Shown here: piece by piece, positions 51,693 through 60,955 of the stretch
How positions within the stretch are numbered: position 1 is the stretch's first letter
How the letters are laid out: the number at the start of each line of letters is the position of its first letter
Assembly: GCF_900114035.1 (NCBI RefSeq)
Contig: NZ_FORP01000006.1
Coordinates: 283,531 to 347,530, forward strand
DNA length: 64,000 nucleotides
Source of the DNA: Amycolatopsis sacchari
GTDB taxonomy: Bacteria; Actinomycetota; Actinomycetes; Mycobacteriales; Pseudonocardiaceae
Direction: 5' to 3'
The notes under the pieces: model-generated
Database searches by the model: none
What the model saw: only the letters and a program-made list of their open reading frames with translations
Told to the model about the DNA's origin: nothing
Made by a program: the position numbers and the translations under genes

Positions 51693-53111
51693 ATGGCACC
51701 CCTGGACACCCCGCGGCTGACCCCGGACGGCCGTTTCCCCGCCGCCACCGCCGAATTCACCGCACTCGACGTGCGGACCACCGGCCTGCGCCCGGGGCAC
51801 GTCGTGGAGGTGGCGGCGGTGCGCGTGCGAGCCGACGGCACGACGGTCGCCGAGTTCGCCACGCTCGTGAACCCCGGCTGGCACGTGGCGCCGGGGCCGG
51901 CGCCGCTGCACCGGATCAGCCGCCGCGAGCTGGACCGCGCGCCGGAGTTCCGCGAAGTGCTGGGGCCGCTGCTCGACCTGTGTCACGGCAGCGTGGTGGT
52001 GGCCCACAACCTGCCGTTCCTGCGGGAGTTCCTCGCCGCCGAGGTGGCGCGGCTGGACGTGGAGCTGCCGCCGCTGCCCGCGGTGTGCACGCTCGACGCG
52101 GCGCGTCAGGTGCTGGGCCTGCCCAACGTGCTGCTGAGCACGGTCGCGGTGGCGCTCGGCCTCGGCGAGTTCCCCGCCCACCTGGCGCTGGCCCACGCGC
52201 GCACGGTGGCGGCGGTGGCGTCGTCACTGGTCACGACGCACGGCCTGTTGTTCACGGCACCCCCGTCGTACCCACCGCTGCCGAGGCTCCCGGCGAGCGG
52301 CCACCTGTTCCCGCGCGGCGAGGCCGCGGTGCGGGAGCAGGTGTGGCTCGCCGACCTGACGGCCCGGCTGCGGCTGAGCGAACGGGAACCGCGGCACGAG
52401 GCGTACCGGCAGGCGCTGACCGCGGCGGTCGCGGACGTGGACTTCACCCCGGACGACGCGGCGGAGCTGACGACGGTCGCGATGGACGGGGGTATCCCCG
52501 CCGGCCGCGCGCACCTGGAGTTCGTGACGGCGCTGCGCGAGGTCGCGGAGGAGGACGGCGCGCTGGCCGAGGCCGAGGCGGCGGACCTGACGGCACTCGC
52601 GAAGATGCTCGGGGTGCCCGAGGCCGTCGGCGAGCTGCGCCACGCCCAGCACCCCGAGCCGCGCAGGCTGCTGGTGCTGGGCGAGACGCAGGAGTCGGAC
52701 GCACTGCGGGCGGCGGCGCTCGCGGCGGGCATCCAGCTCGCGAGGGAGCTCGCCCCCTCGGTCACGCACATAGCCCTCACCGACGACGTCCCCCGGCACG
52801 ACCCGCGCCTGACGGAGGCCAGGGAGCTCGGCATCGCGGTACTGGACCTCGGCTCGGCGTGGCCGGCACTGGGCCTGCTCGACCCGGCGGCCACCGCCCC
52901 GCTCGCCCGCCCGCTGTCCGCGCCGCGCACCCTCCCCGCGGCGCACGTCTGGGCCGCGAGGGGCCTCATGGTCGCCGGCCTGGCCGTGATGCTGTTCTCG
53001 CTGCTCACCCTCGTCGCCGGCGCCCCACTGGCCAGCTCGGCGGCGCTGGCCGTACTCGGCGTCGCGGCCCTGTGCACAGGCTGGTACCTGAGCGAGCCGA
53101 TGGTGCGTTAG
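51693..53111 (+). CDS. Membrane-anchored DnaQ-fold protein with lost active site, BRCT-like domain
   Basis: A 472-residue protein. Residues 20-185 are a DnaQ/RNase T exonuclease fold, but FTALDVRTTGL has Arg28 in place of the metal-binding Glu, AHNLPFLREFL has Leu110 in place of Asp, and HLALAHART keeps His163 but lacks the following Asp. A helical TerB-like region (230-310) and a BRCT-like region (RRLLVLGETQESDALRAAAL through ARELGIAVLDLGSAWPALG, about 325-400) follow. Two C-terminal helices (422-468) anchor it. ATG at 51693. It overlaps the converging MazG-like gene by four bases. Confidence 0.82.
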   Translation: MAPLDTPRLTPDGRFPAATAEFTALDVRTTGLRPGHVVEVAAVRVRADGTTVAEFATLVNPGWHVAPGPAPLHRISRRELDRAPEFREVLGPLLDLCHGSVVVAHNLPFLREFLAAEVARLDVELPPLPAVCTLDAARQVLGLPNVLLSTVAVALGLGEFPAHLALAHARTVAAVASSLVTTHGLLFTAPPSYPPLPRLPASGHLFPRGEAAVREQVWLADLTARLRLSEREPRHEAYRQALTAAVADVDFTPDDAAELTTVAMDGGIPAGRAHLEFVTALREVAEEDGALAEAEAADLTALAKMLGVPEAVGELRHAQHPEPRRLLVLGETQESDALRAAALAAGIQLARELAPSVTHIALTDDVPRHDPRLTEARELGIAVLDLGSAWPALGLLDPAATAPLARPLSAPRTLPAAHVWAARGLMVAGLAVMLFSLLTLVAGAPLASSAALAVLGVAALCTGWYLSEPMVR

Positions 53112-53428
53112 CTGCCCGCCACGGGAAAGCGGTGCTCGTTCCGGTCCAGCTTCGCCTCGGCGGCGGCCAGCAGGTCCACGCCCAGCACGTCGGCCAGGCG
53201 GAGCAGGTACAGCACCACGTCGGCCAGTTCGTCGTGCACGTTCGCGGCCAGGTCGGGGTCCTCCAGCGCCCGTGCGGACTCCTCCGGCGTCAGCCACTGG
53301 AACAGCGCCGTCAGCTCGCCGACCTCGCCGGACAGGGCCATGACCAGGTTCTTCGGGGTGTGGTACCGCTCCCAGTCGCGGGCGGCCGCGAACTCGCGGA
53401 GGCGGGAGACGATCTCGTCGAGGGTCAC
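53108..53428 (-). CDS. MazG-like nucleotide pyrophosphohydrolase
   Basis: A 106-residue all-alpha NTP pyrophosphatase. The metal motif is GEVGELTALFQWL followed by HDELADVVLYLLRLAD (E-x2-E ... E-x2-D). RDWERYHTPKNLVMALSGE is the typical start. GTG at 53428. It probably removes non-canonical nucleotides. Confidence 0.9.
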   Translation of the reverse strand: MTLDEIVSRLREFAAARDWERYHTPKNLVMALSGEVGELTALFQWLTPEESARALEDPDLAANVHDELADVVLYLLRLADVLGVDLLAAAEAKLDRNEHRFPVAGS

Positions 53429-53504
53429 GGCGACGAAGTATGACCCGTGTGAGGTGCGAGTCCTCCATCCGTGCGCGCGGAACGCATGCGGTATCACTGT
53501 GGGT

Positions 53505-53828
53505 ATGTCGCCGATCCCCGAGCTCCAGCAACGGCAGATCGATCGTTGGTGTGAACGGCGCGTCCCGGCGGACAAACGGATCGTCTCCCGCTGGCGCGGG
53601 CGCATGGTGACCCTGGTGGAGAAGCGCCCCGAGTGGTCCGTCGAGCCCGGCGAGCGACCCTTCGCGCAGCTGCGGTACGGCGTGGACGGCATGTGGACCC
53701 TCTACTACTGGTCCGAGGAGCTGGGCCGCTGGCGGAAGTACCCGGACAGCGTCCGCGAGAACTCACCCGTCCCGCTCCTCGCCGACATCGATCGCAGCAC
53801 CTACGGGGAGTACTTCTTCACCGGTTGA
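53505..53828 (+). CDS. DUF3024 domain protein
   Basis: A 107-residue protein: ELQQRQIDRWCERRVP, RPEWSVEPGERPFAQLRY and MWTLYYWSEELGRWRKYPD match DUF3024. ATG at 53505. Function unknown. It precedes the duplicated A-B module by 85 bp. Confidence 0.82.
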   Translation: MSPIPELQQRQIDRWCERRVPADKRIVSRWRGRMVTLVEKRPEWSVEPGERPFAQLRYGVDGMWTLYYWSEELGRWRKYPDSVRENSPVPLLADIDRSTYGEYFFTG

Positions 53829-53913
53829 GCTGACACAGAGTGGCCGCCACCTGCGGAAAGACAACGCTCCTGGGTGACCGTGGTCGCCTTTCGGGTCCGG
53901 CAGGATGGTCCGG

Positions 53914-54978
53914 GTGAACCCGGACCTGCGCGCGTACCTGCGCTCGCTCGACGCGGAGACGCTGGCCGAGCTGCTGTACGCCGAGGCGGAGCGGGACACC
54001 CGGTTGCGGCAGGAGCTCGAGGCCCGGGCGGCGACCGCGAGCAAGGCCGGCCCGGCGCTCGACGTCCTCGAACGCCTGCTCGACGCCGGCACCCAGGCCG
54101 ATCTCACCCCGCTCGCCCGCCGCACCCTCGACGGGCTCACCCACGCGACCGCCGCGGAACGCCGCCGCGCGCTCGCCCTCTACGCGCGCGCCTGCGCGAC
54201 CCACCCACCGGCGCCGGACCAGCTCGCCGACTGGCTCCTCGGCCTCGCCTTCCACCGCCCCGACTGGCCGGAGGCCGACCTCGCGCAGTTCGCCGGCGCG
54301 CTCGGCGACGCCGGCCTGGCCCGTATCAAGTCCACTGTGGACGCTCTGCTGGCCGGCAAACCCGGCCCGCGCCGGGACACCGCGCGCCGCCTCGCCGAGC
54401 AACTCGCCGAGGTCACCGGCGACGTCGACACGCTGCTGGGCATCCTCGCCGCGAAGCCGCCGACGCAGGAGGTGGGGCTGCGCATCATCCGCGCGCTGCG
54501 GTCGGCGGGACGGCACGGCGAGGCGATCGCGTACGCCGCGCGCACGTTGGTGCACGGCGAACGCCCCCGCGGCGGCCTGCTCGCCCTGCGCCGCGCCGAG
54601 TTCCGCCGCAACCCCGGCCCCGCGAGCTACACCGCCCTCCGCGAGGCCGCCGGTGAGCAGTGGCCGCAGGAGCGCACCGCCGCGCTGACCGCGCTCGCCG
54701 AGCAGGAACCCGCGGCCGCGATCCCCGTCTACCGCCTGTACGTCGAGGAACTGATCGCGCAGAAGGACGTTTCCTGCTACCAGCAGGCGGTCCGCGTGCT
54801 CAAGGAGCTGCGTGCCCTGCACCGCCGCGCCGGGACCGCCGACGAGTTCCCGCCGTACCTCGGCAGGCTCCTCGACCGGCACCGCCGCAAGACCCGCTTG
54901 CTCGTGGAGATCCGCAACGCCCGGATCGCCATGCCGAAGACCGTGGCGCACCGGGGCACTGCCACGATGAGCGCATGA
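53914..54978 (+). CDS. Module protein A1, helical repeat protein
   Basis: A 354-residue protein, paralogue of A2 at 56120. It opens LRAYLRSLDAETLAELLYAE and ends YQQAVRVLKELRALHRRAG with RHRRKTRLLVEIRNARIAMP, a pattern recalled from the C-terminal part of SWIM-zinc-finger proteins; no SWIM cysteines are present. The middle is alpha-helical and TPR/HEAT-like. GTG at 53914 is chosen over ATG at 53905 because A2 has the same CAGGA...CCGGTG context and can only start at its GTG. It overlaps B1 by four bases (ATGA). It lacks about 40 residues present in A2 (near 260-300). Function unknown. Confidence 0.8.
   Translation: MNPDLRAYLRSLDAETLAELLYAEAERDTRLRQELEARAATASKAGPALDVLERLLDAGTQADLTPLARRTLDGLTHATAAERRRALALYARACATHPPAPDQLADWLLGLAFHRPDWPEADLAQFAGALGDAGLARIKSTVDALLAGKPGPRRDTARRLAEQLAEVTGDVDTLLGILAAKPPTQEVGLRIIRALRSAGRHGEAIAYAARTLVHGERPRGGLLALRRAEFRRNPGPASYTALREAAGEQWPQERTAALTALAEQEPAAAIPVYRLYVEELIAQKDVSCYQQAVRVLKELRALHRRAGTADEFPPYLGRLLDRHRRKTRLLVEIRNARIAMPKTVAHRGTATMSA
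54330..54342. repeat. Palindrome GTCCACTGTGGAC (copy 4) inside A1
   Basis: Perfect 13-bp palindrome encoding Ser-Thr-Val-Asp with the rare codon ACT. The paralogue A2 has GTCCATTGTGGAC at the same place (56560-56572). Confidence 0.6.
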
Positions 54979-56105
54979 GTCCGGTCAGCCGCGGTCGCAA
55001 GAAGAAGAACAAGAAGAAGCCCGCCACGCCGGACGCCGGGCTGCGTGCCGGTTTCGAAGACGCGCTCGAGGCGTTCGAGGAGGTCGCGGACTCCGACGAC
55101 GTGCTCGACGTCGAACTGCTGACCTCCGAGGTGCTCGGCAGCTTCTGGCTCGTCGGCGACCCGCACGCCGCGACTCACGAGATCGGCTTCCCGCTCGTCA
55201 GCTACGCCGCCGCGAAGCAGAACGCCGCCGGGTTCGCGCTGCTCTGCGCGCTGCAAGCGCTTTCTCCCGGCGACGAACTGCGTGAACGGGCCCGCGCGGC
55301 CGCCGCGAGGCTCGCCGCGCTCGGCATGCGGGAGCCCGCCTGGGCGGCCGCGCTCGGCGAGGTCGTGGTCGAGGAGTGCCACCACCAGACCGACGTGTAC
55401 GGGGACCAGTCGTTCCTGCTGTTCCTGTGCGAGCGCGGCGGCCGGCGGCACGGGCTCGTCGTCGAGACCGACCGCTACGCCGGGGTGCTGGAGGCGTACC
55501 TGACGACCGAGCACGAGGAGATCCTCGCCGAGCTGGCGCAGAACCGGCACGAGCTGCTGGTCACCGGTCCGCTCGCGTTGCCGAAGGCCCGCCGGATCGT
55601 CGAGGACGCGATGGCCGTCAACGACCAGGTGGCGGCCCAGCTGCTCGAACCGGTGGCCGACGACCCGGTCACCGACGCCCGCGCCCACCTGCTCGCCCGG
55701 CTGCTCGCCATGCCGCCGGCCGAACCGCGGCCGGAGCCGCGACCGCACGACGAGGACGTGGTGCGGCGGTTCCTCGACGAGCACGGGAGCTCCGGCGCCG
55801 GGTACCTGCGGGAGCTGGTCGAGTTCGGCGAGGACGTCGACGAGGGCGAGCCGCTGCGGGTCAGCCCCGGGAAGTTCGAGTTCTTCCTCGACGACCTGCT
55901 GCACGCGCAGGACCCCGACGACGACGCGCTGGAGTCGCTGCGGGACGTCTCACTCGCGTGGGCGGGCTGGCAGGGGCGGCGCCAGGGCCTGTCCGACGCC
56001 GCGGTCGAGCACCTGCTCGCCGAGGTCGAGGAGATCTTCGACGACTTCTTCGCGCACGACGAGGAAGAAGCGGCGGGAGAGCTCCCGGTGGCCTTGCGGC
56101 GGTAG
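54975..56105 (+). CDS. Module protein B1, acidic protein of unknown family
   Basis: A 376-residue protein, paralogue of B2. It starts with a Lys-rich leader (RGRKKKNKKKP), after which it is strongly acidic. Blocks shared with B2: ELLTSEVLGSFW, EPAWAAALGEV, TDVYGDQSFLLFL, LRVSPGKFEFFLDDL and LAWAGWQGRRQGLSD. No catalytic motif or membrane helix is seen. ATG overlaps the A1 stop (ATGA), so A1 and B1 are translated together. I do not recognise the family. Confidence 0.78.
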   Translation: MSPVSRGRKKKNKKKPATPDAGLRAGFEDALEAFEEVADSDDVLDVELLTSEVLGSFWLVGDPHAATHEIGFPLVSYAAAKQNAAGFALLCALQALSPGDELRERARAAAARLAALGMREPAWAAALGEVVVEECHHQTDVYGDQSFLLFLCERGGRRHGLVVETDRYAGVLEAYLTTEHEEILAELAQNRHELLVTGPLALPKARRIVEDAMAVNDQVAAQLLEPVADDPVTDARAHLLARLLAMPPAEPRPEPRPHDEDVVRRFLDEHGSSGAGYLRELVEFGEDVDEGEPLRVSPGKFEFFLDDLLHAQDPDDDALESLRDVSLAWAGWQGRRQGLSDAAVEHLLAEVEEIFDDFFAHDEEEAAGELPVALRR

Positions 56106-56119
56106 GCCAGGATGTGCCG

Positions 56120-57292
56120 GTGACCGATCTCCGGGGCTACCTCCGCTCGCTCGACGCCGAGACCCTCGCCGAACTGCTGTACGAGCAGGCCGGACGTGAC
56201 CCGGAACTGCACGCGCGGCTCGCGCTGCGGGCGGGAGGGGAGTCCGCCGACGCGCTCGGCCCCGGTGAGGCCACGAAGATCGTCGCGGTGCTGGACACCC
56301 TGCAGCGGCTGCTCGACGCCGGTTCCACGGCCGACCTGGCGCCGCTGGCCCGGCGCACGGTCGACCGGATCCTCAAGGCGCAACAGGACGATCCGGGCGT
56401 GCTGCGCAAGGCCCTCGCGCTCTACGCTCGCGCGTGCGCGGCGCATCCGCCCGCGGACCTCGCCGACTCGCTTGCGGCGCTCGCGCTCGACCACGGCGTC
56501 GCGGTCGAGCTGCCCGCTTTCGCGCAGGCGCTGGGCAGCACCGGGCTCGCGCGCCTGAAGTCCATTGTGGACGATGCGGGCGGCCCGGCCGCGGCGAAAC
56601 TCGCCGAACAGGTCGCGGAACTCTCCGGCGATGTCGACGCTCTGCTGGAGATCCTCAAGCGACAGCCGCAACGGCTCGACGTGCGGCTCAAGATCGTGCG
56701 CGTGCTGCGGGGTGCCGGGAGGACGGCCGAGGCCGTCGCGTACGCCGCCCGAGCGCTCAACCAGAACGACGACGCGGTCAAATCCCGTGGCGCCGAATTC
56801 CGTCGTGCGCCTTCGGAAAAGACTTTCCTCGCGTTGCGCGAGGCCGCTGTCGAACTCGGCCGGTGGGAAACGGAACGGGAATCCGCGCTGGCGGTGCTCC
56901 GCGAGCACGCGGAAACGGGGGAACAGGGCGCCGACGAACTCGTGCGCGCGCTGCTCGCCGAAGAACGCCCCGACGAGGCCTGGCAGGCGGCCCGCCGGTA
57001 CCCGTGCTCGCTGCCAGTGCTGCTGCACGTCGCCGAGCTGCGGGAAAGCACCGCTCCGGGTGAGGTGTTAGACGTGTACAAACTCCATGTCAATCACCTG
57101 ATCGAGCAGAAAGACGCGGCGCATTACGAACAGGCCGCGAAGTGCCTGCGCAAGATCCGGCAGTTGCACCGGAAGGCGGGCACACCGGAGGAATTCGGGC
57201 AGTACCTGGCCGGACTCGTGGCCGTCCACAAGCGCAAGGCGCGGTTGATCACCGAAATCCGCCAGGCGCGGATCGCGTTGCCCAAGGGGTGA
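56120..57292 (+). CDS. Module protein A2, helical repeat protein
   Basis: A 390-residue paralogue of A1: LRGYLRSLDAETLAELLYEQ, LAPLARRTVDRI, GRTAEAVAYAARALNQND, YEQAAKCLRKIRQLHRKAG and KRKARLITEIRQARIALPKG. GTG at 56120, 14 bp after B1. The extra segment compared with A1 is AVLREHAETGEQGADELVRA and what follows. The longer form is probably closer to the ancestral state. Function unknown; a scaffold role is plausible. Confidence 0.8.
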   Translation: MTDLRGYLRSLDAETLAELLYEQAGRDPELHARLALRAGGESADALGPGEATKIVAVLDTLQRLLDAGSTADLAPLARRTVDRILKAQQDDPGVLRKALALYARACAAHPPADLADSLAALALDHGVAVELPAFAQALGSTGLARLKSIVDDAGGPAAAKLAEQVAELSGDVDALLEILKRQPQRLDVRLKIVRVLRGAGRTAEAVAYAARALNQNDDAVKSRGAEFRRAPSEKTFLALREAAVELGRWETERESALAVLREHAETGEQGADELVRALLAEERPDEAWQAARRYPCSLPVLLHVAELRESTAPGEVLDVYKLHVNHLIEQKDAAHYEQAAKCLRKIRQLHRKAGTPEEFGQYLAGLVAVHKRKARLITEIRQARIALPKG

Positions 57293-57330
57293 CGGGAACC
57301 CCGGCGCGCGCCGGTGCCACTATGTGACGC

Positions 57331-58860
57331 ATGACCGAGCTGCCCCAGCAGGAATCCAGCGACGCCGCCGAGAGCGGGAGCGAACTCCTCGAGGAGGTCC
57401 TGCGTGAGTTCGCCGAACTGGACTCGGCCGCCGAGCCGCTGCGCGTCGAGCTGGTCACGTCCGAGATCCTGGGCGAGTGGTGGGAGGCCGGCGACGACCT
57501 GGCCGCCGAGCTGATCGAGTTCGCCGAGGTCGCGCCGGAGCCGGAGCGGCTCGTCGCCCCGCTGGCGGCCCTGCGGGCGCTGGCGCCCACCGAGGAGCAG
57601 CGCGAGGCCGCCGGGTTCGCACTGGACAAGCTGGGCCTCGGCGAGCCGGACTGGGCGCGTTCGCTCAACCAGGTCACCGTCGGCGAGTGCTGGCGCACCG
57701 CCGACGTGTACGGCGACGAAACCTCGGTCCTGTGCGTGTTCGGCGAGGGCGAGTCGGCGCACGGGCTGCTCGTGTCGATCGGCTACGCCCTGTTCGGCGG
57801 CTGGGCGGACGAGGCGGTGATCGTCGAGTCACCCGCCGAGGTGATCGCCGAGATGCAGGGGCAGGCCGCGGAGAGCGGCAACCTCGTCACGTGCGAGCGG
57901 ATCACGCCCGGCCGCGCGCACCAGCTGCTCGCCGACGCGTTCGTCGGCACCGAGCTGCAGACCGAGCCCGAGGTCACCGACGACTACGTGCGCTTCCGCG
58001 CGCTCGCGATGGCCCGCACCCGCGCGCTGCCCGAGCCCGAGCCCGCCGACCCGCCGCGCGTGCTGTCCACCGAGGAGCAGGCCGAGGCGATCGACGCGTT
58101 CTTCCTCGCCACCCCCGAGGTCGAGGACACCGAGGCCGCCAGGGTGTGCGCGCTGCGGCTCATCGAGTTCGGCCTCGAGCACGACCCCCGTGACCCGCTG
58201 CGCGTCGGCCCCGACAAGCTGGCCTCGTTCGTCGACCTGGTCGACGACGGCGCGATCGAGCTGACCGACGAGCAGGACGAGGCGCTGGAGCGGGTGCTGC
58301 CCGCGTGGGCGCGCTGGGGCGCGGTGCGCGACGGCCTGCCGGAGGACGCCGTCGAACCGCTGCTCGAAGCGGTCGAGGACCGCATCTACGAGCGCACCCT
58401 CGAAACCGAGTCCACGCTCGACGCCTACCTCGACGGCGCGGAGGACCTCGACGAGGCGGGCGCCGCCGACGTGCTGGAGCGCCGCCAGTTCGCGATCCCC
58501 TCGGTCTACACGGAGATCGCCGACGAGGAGGTCGAACTTGACCCCTCGGACCCGGAGCAGCGCCGCCTGCTGGTCATCGGCGAGCACCCGGACTTCCAGG
58601 AGTCACTGGCGGAGGACGACCTCGACGAGGAGGCCTTCCTGCGGCTGGCCGCCCACACGACGGTCGTGGACCAGCTGTGGGACGACGAGCCGCCCGAGGT
58701 GTGGCAGACGGCCCAGCGGCTGCTCGCCAGGGGTCTCCACCGCGCCGACGTCCTCGCGCAGCTGGCGGGGGTGCTGGAAGAGCGGCTGGAGACGGGTGAG
58801 GGCGACAGCCTCGAGTTCGACCTCGACGACTACCTCCGCGCCCTCGACGAACTGGGCTGA
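57331..58860 (+). CDS. Module protein B2, acidic protein with extra C-terminal domain
   Basis: A 509-residue paralogue of B1: RVELVTSEILGEWWEAG, EPDWARSLNQVTVGECW, ADVYGDETSVLCVFG, LRVGPDKLASFVDLVDDG and ARWGAVRDGLPED. About 130 residues at the C-terminus are absent from B1, with DPEQRRLLVIGEHPDF and VVDQLWDDEPPEVWQTAQRL, a pattern I recall from a DUF1841-like actinobacterial domain. The protein is extremely acidic and has no Lys-rich leader. ATG at 57331, 38 bp after A2. Function unknown. Confidence 0.8.
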   Translation: MTELPQQESSDAAESGSELLEEVLREFAELDSAAEPLRVELVTSEILGEWWEAGDDLAAELIEFAEVAPEPERLVAPLAALRALAPTEEQREAAGFALDKLGLGEPDWARSLNQVTVGECWRTADVYGDETSVLCVFGEGESAHGLLVSIGYALFGGWADEAVIVESPAEVIAEMQGQAAESGNLVTCERITPGRAHQLLADAFVGTELQTEPEVTDDYVRFRALAMARTRALPEPEPADPPRVLSTEEQAEAIDAFFLATPEVEDTEAARVCALRLIEFGLEHDPRDPLRVGPDKLASFVDLVDDGAIELTDEQDEALERVLPAWARWGAVRDGLPEDAVEPLLEAVEDRIYERTLETESTLDAYLDGAEDLDEAGAADVLERRQFAIPSVYTEIADEEVELDPSDPEQRRLLVIGEHPDFQESLAEDDLDEEAFLRLAAHTTVVDQLWDDEPPEVWQTAQRLLARGLHRADVLAQLAGVLEERLETGEGDSLEFDLDDYLRALDELG

Positions 58861-58864
58861 CGCC

Positions 58865-59011
58865 TCACGGCCCCGCCGTGGGCTCGGGGGTCTTCTCCGC
58901 GCGGTCCGCGAGCGCGTCGTCGAAGTCCACGACGAACGCTCCGGCCGCCATCGCGAGCAGCACCACGATGCCCAGCACCGCGCCGATCCACGTGAACACC
59001 GCATTCAGCAT
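58865..59011 (-). CDS. Small single-helix membrane protein
   Basis: A 48-residue protein: MLNAVFTWIGAVLGIVVLLA begins one membrane helix, followed by a short acidic tail. A strong GGAGGAGG lies 8 nt before the ATG at 59011, which supports a real small gene. It converges on B2, 4 bp from its stop. Function unknown. Confidence 0.65.
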   Translation of the reverse strand: MLNAVFTWIGAVLGIVVLLAMAAGAFVVDFDDALADRAEKTPEPTAGP

Positions 59012-59140
59012 CGGCGTGCCTCCTCCCTGGTCGAGGTGCGTTTTCCTGCTCAATCCAGGGTGCGGTCCACCGGATGCGGGCGGTATCGGCCAACCGGTTA
59101 CTGACCGGGTGACAACATCAGCCGTTCGGCCGAGCCCCCA

Positions 59141-60073
59141 CTACAGCTTGCGCAGCCGGACGCGGTTGATCGAATGGTCGGCGTCCTTCCGCAGGACCAG
59201 GGTGGCCCTCGGCCGGGTGGGCCGGATGTTCTCGATGAGGTTCGGCTCGTTGATCGTGCGCCACAGGTGCAGCGCCTCGGCGCGGGCCTCGTCGTCCGGC
59301 AGGTCGGCGTAGTGGTGGAAGTGCGAGGCCGGGTCGGCGAACGCGGTCTGGCGCAGCTTGAGGAACCGCTCGACGTACCAGTGCTCGATGTCCTCGGTGT
59401 GCGCGTCCACGTAGATCGAGAAGTCGAACAGGTCCGACACCATCAGCCGCGGGCCGGGCTGCAGCACGTTCAGGCCCTCGATGATGAGGATGTCCGGCTG
59501 GCGCACGACCTGCTCCTCGCCGGGCACGATGTCGTAGGCCAGGTGCGAGTAGACGGGCGCGCTGACCTCCTCGGCGCCGGACTTCACCTCGGCGACGAAC
59601 CGCAGCAGCGCGCGCCGGTCGTAGCTCTCCGGGAAACCCTTGCGGTGCATGATGCCGCGCCGGACCAGTTCGGCCCGCGGGTAGAGGAACCCGTCGGTGG
59701 TGACGAGGTCGACGCGCGGGTGGTCGGGCCAGCGGGCGAGCAGGGTGCGCAGCAGGCGCGCGGTGGTCGACTTGCCGACGGCGACGCTGCCGGCGATGCC
59801 GATCACGAACGGCACCTTCGTGCCCCGGCAGTCCTCGCCGAGGAACGTCGTGGTCGCCTCGTACAGCCGTTGCCTGGCGGCGACCTGCAGGTTGATCAAC
59901 CGGGACAGCGGGAGGTAGACCTCCGCGACCTCGTTGAGGTCCACCTGCTCGCCGAGCCCCCGCAGGCGCAGCAGTTCCTCGGCGGTCAGCGGCAGGGGAG
60001 TGCTGCGCCGCAGCTCTCGCCATTGCTCCCGGTCCAGTTCGACGTAGGGGCTGAGCTCACGAACCCGCGGCAT
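59141..60073 (-). CDS. coaA: Type I pantothenate kinase
   Basis: A 310-residue enzyme phosphorylating pantothenate, the first step of CoA synthesis. P-loop [37 protein letters not shown] and [18 protein letters not shown] are diagnostic of the CoaA type. AAGGAG lies 7 nt before the ATG at 60073. Single gene with a 173-bp upstream gap that shows no gene. Confidence 0.96.
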   Translation of the reverse strand: MPRVRELSPYVELDREQWRELRRSTPLPLTAEELLRLRGLGEQVDLNEVAEVYLPLSRLINLQVAARQRLYEATTTFLGEDCRGTKVPFVIGIAGSVAVGKSTTARLLRTLLARWPDHPRVDLVTTDGFLYPRAELVRRGIMHRKGFPESYDRRALLRFVAEVKSGAEEVSAPVYSHLAYDIVPGEEQVVRQPDILIIEGLNVLQPGPRLMVSDLFDFSIYVDAHTEDIEHWYVERFLKLRQTAFADPASHFHHYADLPDDEARAEALHLWRTINEPNLIENIRPTRPRATLVLRKDADHSINRVRLRKL

Positions 60074-60246
60074 TCCCACACTCCTTGCCCGTCGGTGGGC
60101 TGGCGTCGATACAGCGCCTTGCGGGGGTTCCCGCACCCCGTCGGTCCTCCTGAGCCGATCCTCCTTCGTCGGATCCGCTCCGTGTGGTGCCTCCGAAGTA
60201 GCGCCCCTTTTACGGTAGGTCGAACCGCGGAGAACCGCCCTGTGAG

Positions 60247-60861
60247 TTACTGCACGCCGAAGACCTCGGCCCAGGCCGCGGCGACCTGACGGGCGCAGGT
60301 TTCCGGGCGCACGCCGCCAACGCCGGTACCGAGCCCCGGCATCGCGATGGTGTCCACCACGGCACGCACGTCCACGCCGTGTTCCAGCCTGCCGTCGCGC
60401 CACTTCAGGAACACCGCGCGGGCCGCGAGGTACGGGTGCACGGTGTCCTCGGGCAGGCGTTCACCCGGCTCACGCATCGTCGGCGCGCTGATCAGCCACG
60501 CGGGCGCGGGTTCGCCGGTGGGCACGATCACCGCTTCGCCGATGGGCAGTTCACCACCGTGGTAGGCGAGCACGGCACTGCGCACGTTCTGCTCGATCTC
60601 CGGGAACGCCCTGGCGTACACGGCGTCGATACCGCCACGCATCCAGCCGAAGGAGTTCGCCGGGCTCACGACGGCCTCCGCCGCCACGTCGAGCACCGAG
60701 CCGTGGTGCACGCGGACCGAGCCCTTCAGCCGGTCCAGAACCGAGTGCCAGGCACGGAAGAGCGGCTCGTCGACAGCGCACAGCACGAGCGACGGAGTGG
60801 AGGGGGAGACCCGATCGTCGGTGCCCTTGGACGTGGCGTGCGTGCCCGAATCGGCGGTCAC
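60247..60861 (-). CDS. Macro domain protein
   Basis: A 204-residue protein with a macro (ADP-ribose-binding) domain: [20 protein letters not shown], a loop [19 protein letters not shown] and [15 protein letters not shown] near the C-terminus. GTG at 60861. It may bind or hydrolyse ADP-ribose derivatives. No ADP-ribosyltransferase gene is adjacent, so a DarTG-type toxin pair is not supported. Confidence 0.88.
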   Translation of the reverse strand: MTADSGTHATSKGTDDRVSPSTPSLVLCAVDEPLFRAWHSVLDRLKGSVRVHHGSVLDVAAEAVVSPANSFGWMRGGIDAVYARAFPEIEQNVRSAVLAYHGGELPIGEAVIVPTGEPAPAWLISAPTMREPGERLPEDTVHPYLAARAVFLKWRDGRLEHGVDVRAVVDTIAMPGLGTGVGGVRPETCARQVAAAWAEVFGVQ

Positions 60862-60955
60862 GCGTACACCATGCCAAAAAATGCCACTTCCGGTAACTCC
60901 CGGAGTCCCGCACCGCCTGAACAGACCAGTGCTTCCCTGCCGATAACCTGGCGTA

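Noticed and set aside
50931..53111. The two nuclease-fold genes as an anti-phage defence system
   Set aside because: Catalytic residues are absent and no defence partner is adjacent; the inactivity itself is reported instead.
60247..60861. Macro domain protein as the antitoxin of a DarTG pair
   Set aside because: No ADP-ribosyltransferase toxin gene is adjacent; neighbours are coaA and pheA.
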